Source: Marmoricola sp. OAE513 (GTDB lineage Bacteria; Actinomycetota; Actinomycetes; Propionibacteriales; Nocardioidaceae). Taken from it: DNA of 64,000 nucleotides. Position numbers and translations under genes: made by a program. Each line of letters starts with the position of its first letter. Within the stretch, counting starts at the first letter, position 1. The stretch covers positions 1,240,001-1,304,000 of the forward strand of contig NZ_JBEPOC010000001.1 of NCBI RefSeq assembly GCF_040546585.1, read 5' to 3'. Below the pieces are notes generated by a model. That model saw only the letters and a list, made by a program, of their open reading frames with translations. It ran no database searches and was not told where the DNA came from. This document shows positions 36,502 to 45,688 of this stretch, piece by piece.

Positions 36502-37052
36502 CGGAGCAGCCCCTTCATCTGGCTGGTCGGCAGCGCCTTCAGAGCGGACGCCTCGTTGGCCTCGATCTCATCCAGGCGGTTCACGCCGAGCTTGGTGTTC
36601 TGGACCTGGTCGTGCAGCTTGAGGATCGCGTCGATGAGCATCTCGGGTCGCGGCGGGCAGCCGGGCAGGTAGATGTCGACGGGAACCACGTGGTCGACAC
36701 CCTGGACGATCGCGTAGTTGTTGAACATGCCGCCGGAACTGGCGCAAACACCCATCGCGAGCACCCACTTGGGCTCGGGCATCTGGTCGTAGATCTGGCG
36801 CAGGACGGGAGCCATCTTCTGGCTGACCCGGCCGGCGACGATCATCAGGTCCGCCTGGCGCGGGCTGGCACGGAAGACCTCCATGCCGAAGCGGGCGAGG
36901 TCGTACTTCGGGCCACCGCTGGTCATCATCTCGATCGCGCAGCAGGCCAGACCGAAGGTCGCCGGCCAGAACGACGCCTTGCGCATGTAGCCGGCGACGC
37001 CCTCGACGGTGGTCAGCAGGACGCCGGACGGAAGCTTTTCTTCAAGACCCAT
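36498..37052 (-). CDS. nuoB: NADH-quinone oxidoreductase subunit B
   Basis: A 184-residue subunit carrying cluster N2, the last before quinone. Adjacent Cys in [11 protein letters not shown], with the other two ligands in [19 protein letters not shown] and [10 protein letters not shown]. The ATG at 37052 lies 20 bases after nuoA. Confidence 0.96.
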   Translation of the reverse strand: MGLEEKLPSGVLLTTVEGVAGYMRKASFWPATFGLACCAIEMMTSGGPKYDLARFGMEVFRASPRQADLMIVAGRVSQKMAPVLRQIYDQMPEPKWVLAMGVCASSGGMFNNYAIVQGVDHVVPVDIYLPGCPPRPEMLIDAILKLHDQVQNTKLGVNRLDEIEANEASALKALPTSQMKGLLR

Positions 37053-37072
37053 GGGTTGTCAGTGGCTCCTTG

Positions 37073-37432
37073 TCAGTCCCAGTCGAGGCCGCCGCGACGC
37101 CACACGTACGTGTAGGCGACGAAGACGGGAACGATGAAGAGGATCATTTCGATCAGCGCGAAGGTGCCCATCGAGTCGAAGGCCACGGCGATCGGGTAGA
37201 GGAAGACGATCTCGATGTCGAAGACGATGAAGAGCATCGCGGTGATGTAGTACCGGACCGGGAAACGACCGCCGCCCACAGGCTGGGGGGTCGGCTCGAT
37301 GCCGCACTCGTAGGAGTCGAGCTTGGCCCGGTTGTTGCGCTTCGGGCCGGTGGCCGCGCTCATGATCACCGAGAAGATGGCGAAGCCGCTCGCCAGGACC
37401 AGGAGCGCCAGCACGGGCGTGTAGAGATCCAT
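37073..37432 (-). CDS. nuoA: NADH-quinone oxidoreductase subunit A
   Basis: A 119-residue, three-helix subunit with the conserved YECGIEPTPQPVGGGRFPVRYYITAMLFIVFDIEIVFLYPIAV, where the Cys-containing loop reports the active/deactive state in homologues. First gene of the 14-gene nuo operon plus polyprenyl synthase. The ATG at 37432 is preceded by GGTGAGGG. A Rex-like operator lies 45 bases upstream. Confidence 0.96.
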   Translation of the reverse strand: MDLYTPVLALLVLASGFAIFSVIMSAATGPKRNNRAKLDSYECGIEPTPQPVGGGRFPVRYYITAMLFIVFDIEIVFLYPIAVAFDSMGTFALIEMILFIVPVFVAYTYVWRRGGLDWD

Positions 37433-37685
37433 CCCTCACCTTCCAGCAAGTCCTCGACCAAGCGTCAGATTGTGCGCTTGTGAACATCTTCACGAACTCG
37501 CGACAAGGGCAGCATAGAGGCGAACGTCACATCGCGCGAACCCCCCTCCCCCTTAACGATTCCTGCAGGTCAGGGGCCGATTTAGCGCATGGCGACGTGC
37601 CCTAAATCACGTGGAATCGCGGGTCTCGCATCACCGCAGGTCAGACGCCGATCAGGACAGCCCAGCCCTGCGCGAAGGCGAGGCG
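37433..37685. promoter_or_regulatory. nuo operon upstream region
   Basis: These 253 bases between menG (3' end) and nuoA (5' end) hold no gene. They contain the Rex-like site (37478-37495). Further upstream is an imperfect 11-bp inverted repeat GATTTAGCGCA / TGCCCTAAATC (37579-37608, loop of 8, one mismatch) that may be an operator or the menG terminator. Confidence 0.5.
37478..37495. promoter_or_regulatory. Rex (redox-sensing repressor) operator upstream of nuoA
   Basis: TTGTGAACATCTTCACGA matches the Rex consensus TTGTGAA-N4-TTCACAA at 13 of 14 fixed positions. It lies 45 bases before the nuoA start codon. Rex represses nuo in Streptomyces coelicolor when NADH/NAD+ is low, so both place and motif fit. 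Confidence 0.75.
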
Positions 37686-38378
37686 TCAGGCCTTGGTGCC
37701 GTGGTGCAGGGCGACGATGCCGCCCGAGAGGTTGCGCCACTTCACCTTGCTCCAGCCGGCGCCCTGCAGGCGCGCGGCCAGACCTGCCTGGTCGGGCCAG
37801 GCCCGGATCGACTCGGCGAGGTAGACGTAGGCGTCCGGCGAGCTCGAGACCGCGCGGGCCACGGCGGGCAGCGCCTTCATCAGGTACTCGATGTAGACCG
37901 TGCGGAACGGGGCCCACGTCGGCGAGGAGAACTCGCACACGACGATCCGGCCGCCGGGCTTGGTGACCCGGAGCAGCTCGGTCAGGCCGGCGTCGGGATC
38001 GACGATGTTGCGCAGGCCGAACGAGATGGTCACCGCGTCGAAGGTGGCGTCCGCGAACGGGAGCTTGGTGCCGTCGCCGGCGACGAACGGCAGGTGCGGC
38101 TTGGCCTTCTTGCCGACCTGCAGCATGCCGACCGAGAAGTCGCACGGCACCACGGTCGCGCCGCGGTCCAGGAACGGCTGGCTCGACGTACCGGTGCCGG
38201 CCGCGAGGTCGAGCACGACCTCGCCGGGTTTCGGGTCCACGGCGTCCAGGACGATCTTGCGCCAGCGCCGGTCCTGGCCCATCGACAGCACGTCGTTGGT
38301 GATGTCGTAGCGCTCGGCGACGTCGTCGAACATCGCTTGTACTTCTGCGGGCTTCTTGTCCAGGTCGGCGCGGGTCAC
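37686..38378 (-). CDS. menG: Demethylmenaquinone methyltransferase (MenG/UbiE family)
   Basis: A 230-residue SAM methyltransferase that adds the C2 methyl in the last step of menaquinone synthesis. It starts [41 protein letters not shown], motif I is [14 protein letters not shown], and it has [33 protein letters not shown]. The GTG at 38378 is preferred because homologues begin here; an in-frame TTG at 38423 is possible. It lies just upstream of the nuo promoter region on the same strand. Its product is used by the enzyme encoded next. Confidence 0.9.
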   Translation of the reverse strand: MTRADLDKKPAEVQAMFDDVAERYDITNDVLSMGQDRRWRKIVLDAVDPKPGEVVLDLAAGTGTSSQPFLDRGATVVPCDFSVGMLQVGKKAKPHLPFVAGDGTKLPFADATFDAVTISFGLRNIVDPDAGLTELLRVTKPGGRIVVCEFSSPTWAPFRTVYIEYLMKALPAVARAVSSSPDAYVYLAESIRAWPDQAGLAARLQGAGWSKVKWRNLSGGIVALHHGTKA

Positions 38379-38454
38379 GGGGAAAGGGTACGCACGGGCA
38401 AGATCCGGCCCGGCGGCAGACAACTTTTCGGTCGCTCGGTGCGTCTGAACGGGT

Positions 38455-39384
38455 ATGAGCAGTTCAGGAATGGATCATGGGTCGGTGGCCGAGAAGAGCA
38501 AGCCCCAGAAGAGCAGACGCAACGGGATGACGATGTTCGTCGTCCTGCTGGTCGCGGTGGGCGCGCTCGGGTACGGCGTCGCCGAGGCGACCGCGCAGCT
38601 CCAGGCCAACGAGCCCGCCGCCCTGCCGGCGCCGAGCAGCGCGCCCAGCAGCAACGCTCCCACGGCGCAGCCCAGCTCCCAGTCCGGCCCCAAGGCTCCG
38701 CCGCAGCAGGTGCTTCCCGAGGCCGAGCCGCTGGAGCCCGTCCCCGCTCTGCTGGAGCCGGGCGACAACGGCCCCCGGGTGCGCAGCCTGCAGTCGCGGC
38801 TGCGCCAGATCGCCTGGTACGCCGGCAAGGTCACCGACGACTACGACGCCAAAACGACCGAGGCCGTGAGGGGCTTCCAGGCCAAGCGCGGCCTCCCCGA
38901 GCTCGGGTACGTCGACGAGGCCACCCTGACCCGTCTCAAGGAGATGACCCGGCTCCCCACCAAGGACGAGCTCGCGAACAAGATCAGCGACGGCACCTGG
39001 ACCGACAGCCCGCTGGACCCGCGCTGCCGGACCGGCCGGGCGATGTGCGTCGACAAGACCAGCCGGACGATCCGCTGGGTCGTCGACGGCGAGGTGCAGC
39101 GCACGATGGCGGTCCGCTTCGGGTCGTCGTACACCCCGACGCGGGAGGGCCTGTTCCACGTGAACTCCAAGTCGCGGAACCACGTCTCCAGCCTCTACGA
39201 CACCCCGATGCCGTTCGCGATGTTCTTCAGCCGCGGCCAGGCGGTGCACTACTCCCCTGACTTCGCCGCCCGCGGCTACAACGGCGCCAGCCACGGCTGC
39301 GTGAACGTCAAGGACTACGAGGGCATCAAGGCGCTCTTCGACGAGGTGCAGGTCGGCGACAAGGTCGTCGTCTACTGGGCCTAG
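38455..39384 (+). CDS. L,D-transpeptidase with peptidoglycan-binding domain
   Basis: A 309-residue cell-wall enzyme. A membrane anchor (about residues 26-43, [20 protein letters not shown]) is followed by a Pro/Ser-rich linker to about 95. A PG_binding_1 domain (about 100-160, [19 protein letters not shown]) and a YkuD domain complete it, with the catalytic motif SHGCVNVKD (H280, C282) and HYSPD upstream. Family role: 3-3 cross-links in peptidoglycan or anchoring of proteins. Divergent from menG with 76 bases between. Confidence 0.9.
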   Translation: MSSSGMDHGSVAEKSKPQKSRRNGMTMFVVLLVAVGALGYGVAEATAQLQANEPAALPAPSSAPSSNAPTAQPSSQSGPKAPPQQVLPEAEPLEPVPALLEPGDNGPRVRSLQSRLRQIAWYAGKVTDDYDAKTTEAVRGFQAKRGLPELGYVDEATLTRLKEMTRLPTKDELANKISDGTWTDSPLDPRCRTGRAMCVDKTSRTIRWVVDGEVQRTMAVRFGSSYTPTREGLFHVNSKSRNHVSSLYDTPMPFAMFFSRGQAVHYSPDFAARGYNGASHGCVNVKDYEGIKALFDEVQVGDKVVVYWA

Positions 39385-39447
39385 GTCACACCCGGAGTGT
39401 GGCGGGCGTCGCGGAACGGCGCGGGGTGACGGCGTAGGCTCCGAGTC

Positions 39448-40680
39448 GTGACCAGGCTCGTCGTACGCACCGTGGAGGTCCCGGATCCGGGGAACCTGCT
39501 CGAGCTGCTTCCCGCTGACGCCCCGACCGCGTGGCTGCGTCGCGGCGAGGGCATCGTCGGCTGGGGCGTCGCCGCCCGGCTGCGCACCCACGGAGCCGGT
39601 CGCTTCAAGGACGCCGTCGACTGGTGGCACCAGATCGCCGCCGATGCCGAGGTCCGCGACGATCTCGGCGTACCCGGGAGCGGGCTGGTCTGCCTGGGCA
39701 GCTTCGCGTTCGCGGACGAGCCCGGCGACTCCGTGCTGGTCGTGCCGCAGGTCGTGGTCGGCCGACGCGGTGATCGCACCTGGCTCACCGTCATCGGCGA
39801 CGGTGAGGCCGCCCCGGTCCCGACCCTGGTCCGGCAGGACGCTCCGCGCGCACCGACCGGCGTCACCTTCGCCGACGGCAACCTCTCGGGCACCGCCTGG
39901 GAGTCGGTCGTGGCGGGCGCCGTCGCGCGGATCAACGCCGGCGAGCTCGAGAAGGTCGTCCTCGCGCGCGACCTGATCGCCACCACCGACGAGACCCTCG
40001 ATGTCCGCTGGCCGCTGCGGCAGCTCGGGCGCGACTACGAGATGTGCTGGACCTTCCACGTCGACGGCCTGTTCGGCGCCACCCCCGAGCTGCTGGTGCG
40101 TCGCGAGCGCGGCCTGGTCACCTCGCGCGTGCTCGCCGGCACCATCCGGCGTACCGGCGACGACGAGCGCGACCTCGCGCTGGCCGCGACCCTGGCGCGT
40201 TCCTCCAAGGACCTCGAGGAGCACGAGTACGCCGTCCGCTCGGTCGCCGACGCGCTCGCACCGCACTGCACCTCGATGAACGTGCCGGAGTCGCCGTTCG
40301 TGCTGCACCTTCCCAATGTCATGCACCTCGCGACCGACGTCGCCGGCGTGGTCCCGGACACCGACTCCTCGACGGTCCTCGAGCTCGCCGCGGCGCTGCA
40401 CCCCTCGGCCGCCGTCGGGGGCACCCCGACCGCCGTGGCCGTCACCTTGATCAGCGAGATCGAGGGCATGGACCGCGGCCGGTACGCCGGTCCCGTCGGC
40501 TGGATGGACGCCTCGGGCGACGGCGAGTTCGGCATCGCGCTGCGCTCGGCCGAGTACGACGGCAACCAGGTCCGGCTCTTCGCCGGCTGCGGCATCGTCG
40601 CCGAGTCCGACCCGGAGTCCGAGCTCGCCGAGGCCGGCGCCAAGTTCGTTCCGGTGCGCGACGCGCTCGGAGCCCAGTAG
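39448..40680 (+). CDS. menF: Isochorismate synthase (MenF/EntC family)
   Basis: A 410-residue chorismate-binding enzyme that converts chorismate to isochorismate, the first committed step to menaquinone. The C-terminal half has ARINAGELEKVVLARDL, the CWTFHVDGLFGATPELLV stretch, SRVLAGTIRRTGDDERD, HPSAAVGGTPTAVAV and EIEGMDRGRYAGPVGWMDASGDGEFGIALRSAE. A salicylate or siderophore isochorismate synthase would look alike. The nearby menD, menC, menE and menA genes favour menaquinone. GTG start. Confidence 0.88.
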   Translation: MTRLVVRTVEVPDPGNLLELLPADAPTAWLRRGEGIVGWGVAARLRTHGAGRFKDAVDWWHQIAADAEVRDDLGVPGSGLVCLGSFAFADEPGDSVLVVPQVVVGRRGDRTWLTVIGDGEAAPVPTLVRQDAPRAPTGVTFADGNLSGTAWESVVAGAVARINAGELEKVVLARDLIATTDETLDVRWPLRQLGRDYEMCWTFHVDGLFGATPELLVRRERGLVTSRVLAGTIRRTGDDERDLALAATLARSSKDLEEHEYAVRSVADALAPHCTSMNVPESPFVLHLPNVMHLATDVAGVVPDTDSSTVLELAAALHPSAAVGGTPTAVAVTLISEIEGMDRGRYAGPVGWMDASGDGEFGIALRSAEYDGNQVRLFAGCGIVAESDPESELAEAGAKFVPVRDALGAQ

Positions 40681-40735
40681 CGATACACCCGGACGGGCCA
40701 TGGTGCGCCGGGCGGACGCGGCCTAGGTTCGGACG

Positions 40736-41563
40736 ATGGGCAGCGGAACCGAGGGAATCGACGACGCGAAGTTCGTCGGAGCGATCCCGGACATCTACGA
40801 GCGCCTCCTGGTCCCGATGATCTTCCGCGCGCCAGCCGTCGGTCTCGCGCGGCTCGTCGGAGCGCGAGCTCCCGCCGACGTGCTCGAGACGGCGGCGGGA
40901 ACCGGAGCACTGACCCGAGAGCTCCTCCGGGAGTGCCCGGGTGCGCAGATCACCGCGACGGACCTGAACCCGCCGATGCTGAGCGCCGGCGCGGCCCGGA
41001 CCGATCCAGCGGCGGTGACCTGGCAGCAGGCCGACGCCCTCGACCTCGGGTTCGCGGACGCGTCCTTCGACATCGTCGCGTGCCAGTTCGGCGTGATGTT
41101 CTTCCCCGACCGCGTCGCCGGTTACGCCGAGGCCCTCCGGGTGCTGCGGCCCGGAGGGGTGTTCGCGTTCAACACCTGGGACCGGATCGAGAACAACGTC
41201 GTGACGCACGTGATCGAGGAGGCGCTCGCAGCCGCCGTCCCGGACAGCCCGATCCGTTTCATGAGCCGTACCCCGCACGGGTACTTCTCGCCCGACCAGG
41301 TCGTCGCGGACCTGCACGCTGCCGGTTTCGACGAACCCCAGATCTCCGCGGTCGACGGGATCGGGCGGACCACGGCCAGCGAGGCCGCCGTCGCGTTCTG
41401 CCAGGGCACCCCGCTGCGCGTCGCGATCGAGGCTCACCCGACGTTGACCGTGCCCGCGGCGACACAGATCGCCGAGGCCGCGCTGCGCGAACACTTCGGC
41501 GACGGCCCGATCGACGGCTCGATCCGCTGGTTCGAGGTGATCGCCGAATCGGGCTCGGACTGA
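40736..41563 (+). CDS. Class I SAM-dependent methyltransferase
   Basis: A 275-residue protein with motif I VLETAAGTGALTRELL (near residue 46), an acidic post-motif (ITATDLNPPMLSAG), DIVACQFGVMFFPD and EALRVLRPGGVFAFNTW. This is a UbiE/COQ5-like small-molecule methyltransferase subfamily. Substrate unknown. It lies between menF and an NmrA-type reductase gene on the same strand, 55 and 37 bases apart; there is no firm functional link to either. Confidence 0.82.
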   Translation: MGSGTEGIDDAKFVGAIPDIYERLLVPMIFRAPAVGLARLVGARAPADVLETAAGTGALTRELLRECPGAQITATDLNPPMLSAGAARTDPAAVTWQQADALDLGFADASFDIVACQFGVMFFPDRVAGYAEALRVLRPGGVFAFNTWDRIENNVVTHVIEEALAAAVPDSPIRFMSRTPHGYFSPDQVVADLHAAGFDEPQISAVDGIGRTTASEAAVAFCQGTPLRVAIEAHPTLTVPAATQIAEAALREHFGDGPIDGSIRWFEVIAESGSD

Positions 41564-41600
41564 GCGGGAACATCACGGGCCCCCAGGGAGTTCGAACGCC

Positions 41601-42431
41601 ATGAGCACTCTCGCGATCACCGGCTCGACCGGGCACCTCGGCGGCCTGGTCGCGCACGCGCTGGCCGACCTGTCCCCGCGCCTCATCGTCCGGGACACCG
41701 CGCGCGCTCCGTCCATCCCCGGTGCCACCGTCGCGCAGGCCTCCTACGGTGACCGGGCAGCGAGCATCGAGGCGCTGCTGGGCGTCGACGTGCTCTTCAT
41801 GGTCTCGGCGTCGGAGAGCCGTACCCGCCGCGAGGAGCACCGGACCTTCATCGACGCCGCTGCCGAGGCCGGCGTGAGCCACCTCGTCTACACGTCGTTC
41901 TCCGGCGCCGCCGAGGACGCGACCTTCACCCTTGGCCGCGACCACCACGACGCCGAGCAGGCGATCGTCGCCTCGGGCATCGCGCACACGATCCTGCGCG
42001 ACAACTTCTACCTCGACCTGCTGCCGTTCTTCGCGGGCGAGGACGGCGTCATCCGCGGACCGGCCGGCGACGGACGCGTCGCGGCCGTGGCACGCGCCGA
42101 CGTCGCCGAGGTCGCTGCCGAGGTGCTCCGGTCGCCCGAGGACCACGCCGGCACGACGTACGAGCTGACCGGCCCGGAGTCGCTGACGCTCGCCGAGATC
42201 GCCACCCGGGCGGGCGCGATCCTGGGGCGCACGCTGACCTTCGAGGACGAGAGCGTCGAGGACGCCTACGCCTCCCGGCTCGCGGCGTACGGCGCCGAGC
42301 AGTGGCAGCTCGACGCCTGGGTGAGCACCTACACGGCGATCCGAGACGGCGAGTGCGCCCGGCTGACCGACGACGTACGGAAGGTCACCGGGCGGCGGCC
42401 GCGGTCACTCGAGCGCGCACTGCGCCCCTAG
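41601..42431 (+). CDS. NmrA-like NAD(P)H-binding oxidoreductase
   Basis: A 276-residue atypical SDR with the N-terminal LAITGSTGHLGGLVAHALA (GxxGxxG), then LVYTSFSGAAEDATF and HTILRDNFYLDLLP. The overall pattern is that of QorB/NmrA quinone-oxidoreductase-like proteins. The usual YxxxK is not evident, as in the NmrA group. It may reduce quinones or act as a redox sensor. The last 4 bases overlap the convergent metallo-hydrolase gene. Confidence 0.82.
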   Translation: MSTLAITGSTGHLGGLVAHALADLSPRLIVRDTARAPSIPGATVAQASYGDRAASIEALLGVDVLFMVSASESRTRREEHRTFIDAAAEAGVSHLVYTSFSGAAEDATFTLGRDHHDAEQAIVASGIAHTILRDNFYLDLLPFFAGEDGVIRGPAGDGRVAAVARADVAEVAAEVLRSPEDHAGTTYELTGPESLTLAEIATRAGAILGRTLTFEDESVEDAYASRLAAYGAEQWQLDAWVSTYTAIRDGECARLTDDVRKVTGRRPRSLERALRP

Positions 42432-43063
42432 AGCTCCTGACCCGCCGTCAGCCGCACGTAGGTCTGGTCCGTCGGTGCGAGCAACCGCTCGAGCTGACCA
42501 CCGACGATGTTCAGCCCGGCCTCGCTGTAGATCGCGTCGTGGATCGCGAGCGACCGCGGTGCGCCGACCGCACGGGCGTAGTCGATGCACTCCGAGACCT
42601 TCAGCCACGGCGCGCTGACCGGGAGCAGCAGCAGGTCCGGCGCGGCCGGGAGCGTGGTGAGCGCGTCGCCCGGGTGGAAGACCGAGGCGCCCTCGATCTC
42701 GATCAGGTAGCCGGAGTTGTCGAAGTGCGGCAGCTCGGGGTGGATGATCGCGTGCTTCTCGCCGACGGCGGTGACGGGAACCCCTGCATCGAACTGCTCA
42801 CCCGGCGCCACGACGGTGACCCGCTCGGCGACAGCCGGGGCGGTCTCCCAGATCTGCGCAGCCACGGCCTCGATGGTGAAGATCGGCGCGTCGCTCGCGC
42901 CGAGCAGCTCCGGGGTCCAGTGATCCGGGTGCTCGTGGGTGATCAGGATCGCGGTCGCCCCGTCGAGGGCATCGGCAGCGGTGAACATCCCGGGGTCGAC
43001 GACGACCACCTGACCGTCGCTCTCGAGTCTCACGCAGGCATGTCCGTGCTTGAAGATTCGCAT
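42428..43063 (-). CDS. MBL-fold metal-dependent hydrolase
   Basis: A 211-residue metallo-beta-lactamase-fold protein of the UlaG/YtnP-like compact type: MRIFKHGHACVRLE at the start, the metal motif ITHEHPDHW (HxHxDH) near residue 43, VFHPGDALTTLP, and a late AIHDAIYSEAG His. Two metal ions and a hydrolase role are expected; substrate unknown. Divergent from the flavin monooxygenase gene, with a 15-base palindrome between. Confidence 0.85.
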   Translation of the reverse strand: MRIFKHGHACVRLESDGQVVVVDPGMFTAADALDGATAILITHEHPDHWTPELLGASDAPIFTIEAVAAQIWETAPAVAERVTVVAPGEQFDAGVPVTAVGEKHAIIHPELPHFDNSGYLIEIEGASVFHPGDALTTLPAAPDLLLLPVSAPWLKVSECIDYARAVGAPRSLAIHDAIYSEAGLNIVGGQLERLLAPTDQTYVRLTAGQEL

Positions 43064-43087
43064 GCCCCCAGACTAGGGTCCTCACTA

Positions 43088-43102
43088 TTGAACTGAGTTC
43101 AA
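43088..43102. promoter_or_regulatory. Palindromic operator between metallo-hydrolase and monooxygenase genes
   Basis: TTGAAC-TGA-GTTCAA is a perfect 15-base palindrome, 24 bases from the hydrolase start and 29 bases from the monooxygenase start. The shape fits a TetR-type site, but no regulator gene is adjacent. Confidence 0.5.
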
Positions 43103-43131
43103 GAGGGCTCGGCTCGAGAAGGAGGCAGGTC

Positions 43132-44635
43132 ATGACCGACCACGACGTGATCATCGTCGGCGCGGGCTTCGGCGGGATGGGCGCGGCCATCACGCTCAAG
43201 AAGCAGGGCCTCGACGACCTGCTCATCATCGAGCGCGAGGACGACCTCGGCGGCACCTGGCACGTGAACCACTACCCCGGGCTCGCCGTCGACATCGCCA
43301 GCGTCACCTACTCGTACTCGTTCGAGCCCAACCCGTACTGGAAGAACTGGTTCGCCCGCGGCCCCGAGCTCAAGGCGTACGCCGAGCACGTCGCCGACAA
43401 GTACGACCTCCGGCGGCACATGGAGTTCGGGATCAGCGCCGAGGGTGCGCGCTGGGACGACGACGCCCAGCACTGGGTCGTCACCAGCACCCCGGTCAGC
43501 GGCCCCCGGCCGGGGCAAGCAGACCGTGCGCACGGCCCGGTTCCTGATGACCGCGACCGGGTTCCTGTCGCAGCCGAAGCTCCCCGACATCGAAGGCGTC
43601 CACGACTTCGCCGGCACGGTGATCCACACCGCGAAGTGGGACGACTCCGTCGACCTCGAGGGCAAGCGGATCGGGGTCATCGGCACCGGGGCGACCGCCG
43701 TGCAGCTGATACCGCAGATCGCCAAGAAGGCCGGCTCACTCACGGTCTACCAGCGCACGCCCATCTGGGTGACGCCGAAGAACGACTTCAAGATCCCCAA
43801 GCCGTTGCAGACCCTGTTCGCCGCCCAGCCGTGGACCCAGCGGGCGGCCCGGGCCGCCAACAGCGCATGGCTCGAGGGGATGATGGTCACCGCGGTGCTG
43901 CACTACAAGCAGGCCAAGTTCCTCAACGCCGGCGCGGCCGCACTCGCCAAGGGACACCTGCGACGCCAGGTGAAGGACCCGGCCACGCGGGCCAAGCTGA
44001 CGCCCGACTACAGCTTCGGGTGCAAGCGTCCGACGTTCTCCAACGACTACTACCCGACGTTCAACGCCGAGCACGTGACCCTCGAGACGACCCCGATCGC
44101 GCGGATCACACCCACGGGGATCGTGACGACGGACGGCAGCGAGACGTCCGTCGACGTCCTGGTCCTCGCCACCGGCTTCAACCTCTGGGACACGAACTTC
44201 CCGGCGTTCGAGATCATCGGCAAGCAAGGCGTCGACCTCGGCAAGTCCTGGCGCCAGCACGGGTACCACGCGTTCGAGGGCGTCACGGTCCCGGGCTTCC
44301 CGAACTTCATCAGCCTGAACTCGCCGTACTCCTACTCGGGGCTGAGCTACTTCATGACCATCGAGGTGCAGATGCGGCACATCGAGCGCCTCTTCGCCGC
44401 GCTCGGGGAGCGGGACGCCGCGACGTTCGAGGTCAGCGCTGCGGCCGACCGGGCGTTCCTGGACCAGATGCTCGACCGGATGGACGACACCGTCTTCAAC
44501 CAAGGATCGTGCGGCACGGCGCGCAGCTACTACTACACGAACGAGGGCGACGCGGTGCTGCTGCGACCGACGTCCTCGGGGAGCGCGCGCAAGGCGGTCG
44601 AGACGTTCCCGCTGGCGGACTACACCTTCGGCTAA
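43132..44635 (+). CDS. Baeyer-Villiger-type flavin monooxygenase (single +1 frameshift)
   Basis: A class B flavin monooxygenase, about 500 residues after correction. FAD motif VGAGFGGMGAAITL at the start, fingerprint FAGTVIHTAKWDD (FxGxxxHxxxW), NADPH motif VIGTGATAVQLIP, and a C-terminal LATGFNLWDTNFPAF. The frame breaks near 43503-43515 in C and G runs. Removing one base gives VSGPRPGKQTVRTARFL and a continuous protein to 44635. Sequencing error is likeliest. A strong AAGGAGG ribosome site precedes the ATG. Substrate could be a ketone, steroid or cyclic ketone. Confidence 0.85.
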
Positions 44636-44678
44636 ACCTCGTTGCTCGTCCGGGGCCGGAGCCGGGAGGATCCGGTCC

Positions 44679-45290
44679 GTGCTCGACGTCCTCTTCTCCG
44701 GCCTGGTGACCGGTTACGCGATCGCCGTCCCGGTGGGGGCGGTGGCCGCGCTGATCATCGCGCTCAGCGCCCGCACCTCCTGGACCGTCGGAGCTGCTGC
44801 AGGCCTCGGGGTCGCGACCGTCGACGGTCTGTACGCCGCGGTGGCGGTCGTCGCCGGCCACGCGGTCGCCTCGGCGCTCGAACCGGTCGACGACGTGCTG
44901 CAGGCGGTCTCGATCGGCGCGCTGCTGCTCATCGCGGTGCTCACGCTGGCGCACGCGCTGCGCCCGGCGTCGGCCGCCGACGACGGCCGGGGCACCACCT
45001 GGACGCCGCTGCGCGCGTGGCTGACCTTCATGGGCATCACCGCGGTGAACCCGGCGACCGTCGTCTACTTCGCGGCGATCGTGCTCGGTGGGACCGTCGA
45101 CATCGATGGGCCCGCAGAAGGAATGCTCTTCATCGCAGCGGCTTTCGTGGCGAGCGCGAGCTGGCAGGTATTCGTGGCATCGCTGGGGACGGGGCTGGGA
45201 CGCTGGATCTCGGGCCCGCGCGGTCGCCGGGCGACCGGGGTTGTTGCGGCGCTCGTGATCGCGGCGCTCGCGCTCAAGCCGCTGTTCTGA
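44679..45290 (+). CDS. LysE-family exporter
   Basis: A 203-residue protein with about six spans and the LysE/RhtB layout: FSGLVTGYAIAVPVGAVAALIIALSARTSWTVGAAAGLGVATVDGLYAAVAVV at the start, and FMGITAVNPATVVYFAAIVLG (the NP motif) in the middle. It probably exports an amino acid or similar metabolite. GTG start. It follows the monooxygenase gene by 43 bases. Confidence 0.82.
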   Translation: MLDVLFSGLVTGYAIAVPVGAVAALIIALSARTSWTVGAAAGLGVATVDGLYAAVAVVAGHAVASALEPVDDVLQAVSIGALLLIAVLTLAHALRPASAADDGRGTTWTPLRAWLTFMGITAVNPATVVYFAAIVLGGTVDIDGPAEGMLFIAAAFVASASWQVFVASLGTGLGRWISGPRGRRATGVVAALVIAALALKPLF

Positions 45291-45418
45291 GGCGCGACGA
45301 GCGTCCACAACGAGGTGGGATGGCTCTGAGTCCACAGGGCGCGAGCTCTCCCCGGCGAGGTTGTCGGTGGTCGGTCGAACCGTGGCGGGATCGAACAACC
45401 GATCCCGAAAGGCTTGTC

Positions 45419-45688
45419 ATGTCGAACACCCGCAAACCCCGCTCCAGCCGTTCAGCCCGCTCGTCCCTCACGTCCTTGGCAAGCGCACTGCCGCGCTGCG
45501 AGTGCCGGCACTCCTACGAACCCGATGGCCGCTGTACCGGTGATGCGACTGCTCGCGTGATCTCGGTGTGCGGAGCCGAGGACTGCGACTGCGCGGCCGG
45601 GGTCTCGCTCGCCTGCGGCCACTGCCTGACTCTCTGGCTTCGCAACGCCGAGCGCGACGGACAGCGCCTCCGCGTACTCCCGCTCTAG
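45419..45688 (+). CDS. Small Cys-rich protein of unknown function
   Basis: An 89-residue protein: a Ser/Arg-rich N-terminus (NTRKPRSSRSARSS), then nine Cys in about 55 residues, including CECRHSYEPDGRC, CGAEDCDCAAG and ACGHC. The spacing suggests a zinc-binding fold, but I recognise no family. AAAGG precedes the ATG. The end overlaps the convergent antiporter gene by 4 bases. Two TCGAAC half-sites 16 bases apart (45375, 45391) lie in its upstream region. Confidence 0.55.
   Translation: MSNTRKPRSSRSARSSLTSLASALPRCECRHSYEPDGRCTGDATARVISVCGAEDCDCAAGVSLACGHCLTLWLRNAERDGQRLRVLPL

Noticed and set aside
45375-45404. LexA (SOS) box upstream of the Cys-rich small gene
   Set aside because: TCGAAC half-sites occur, but neither is followed after four bases by GTTCGA, so the dyad needed by LexA is missing.
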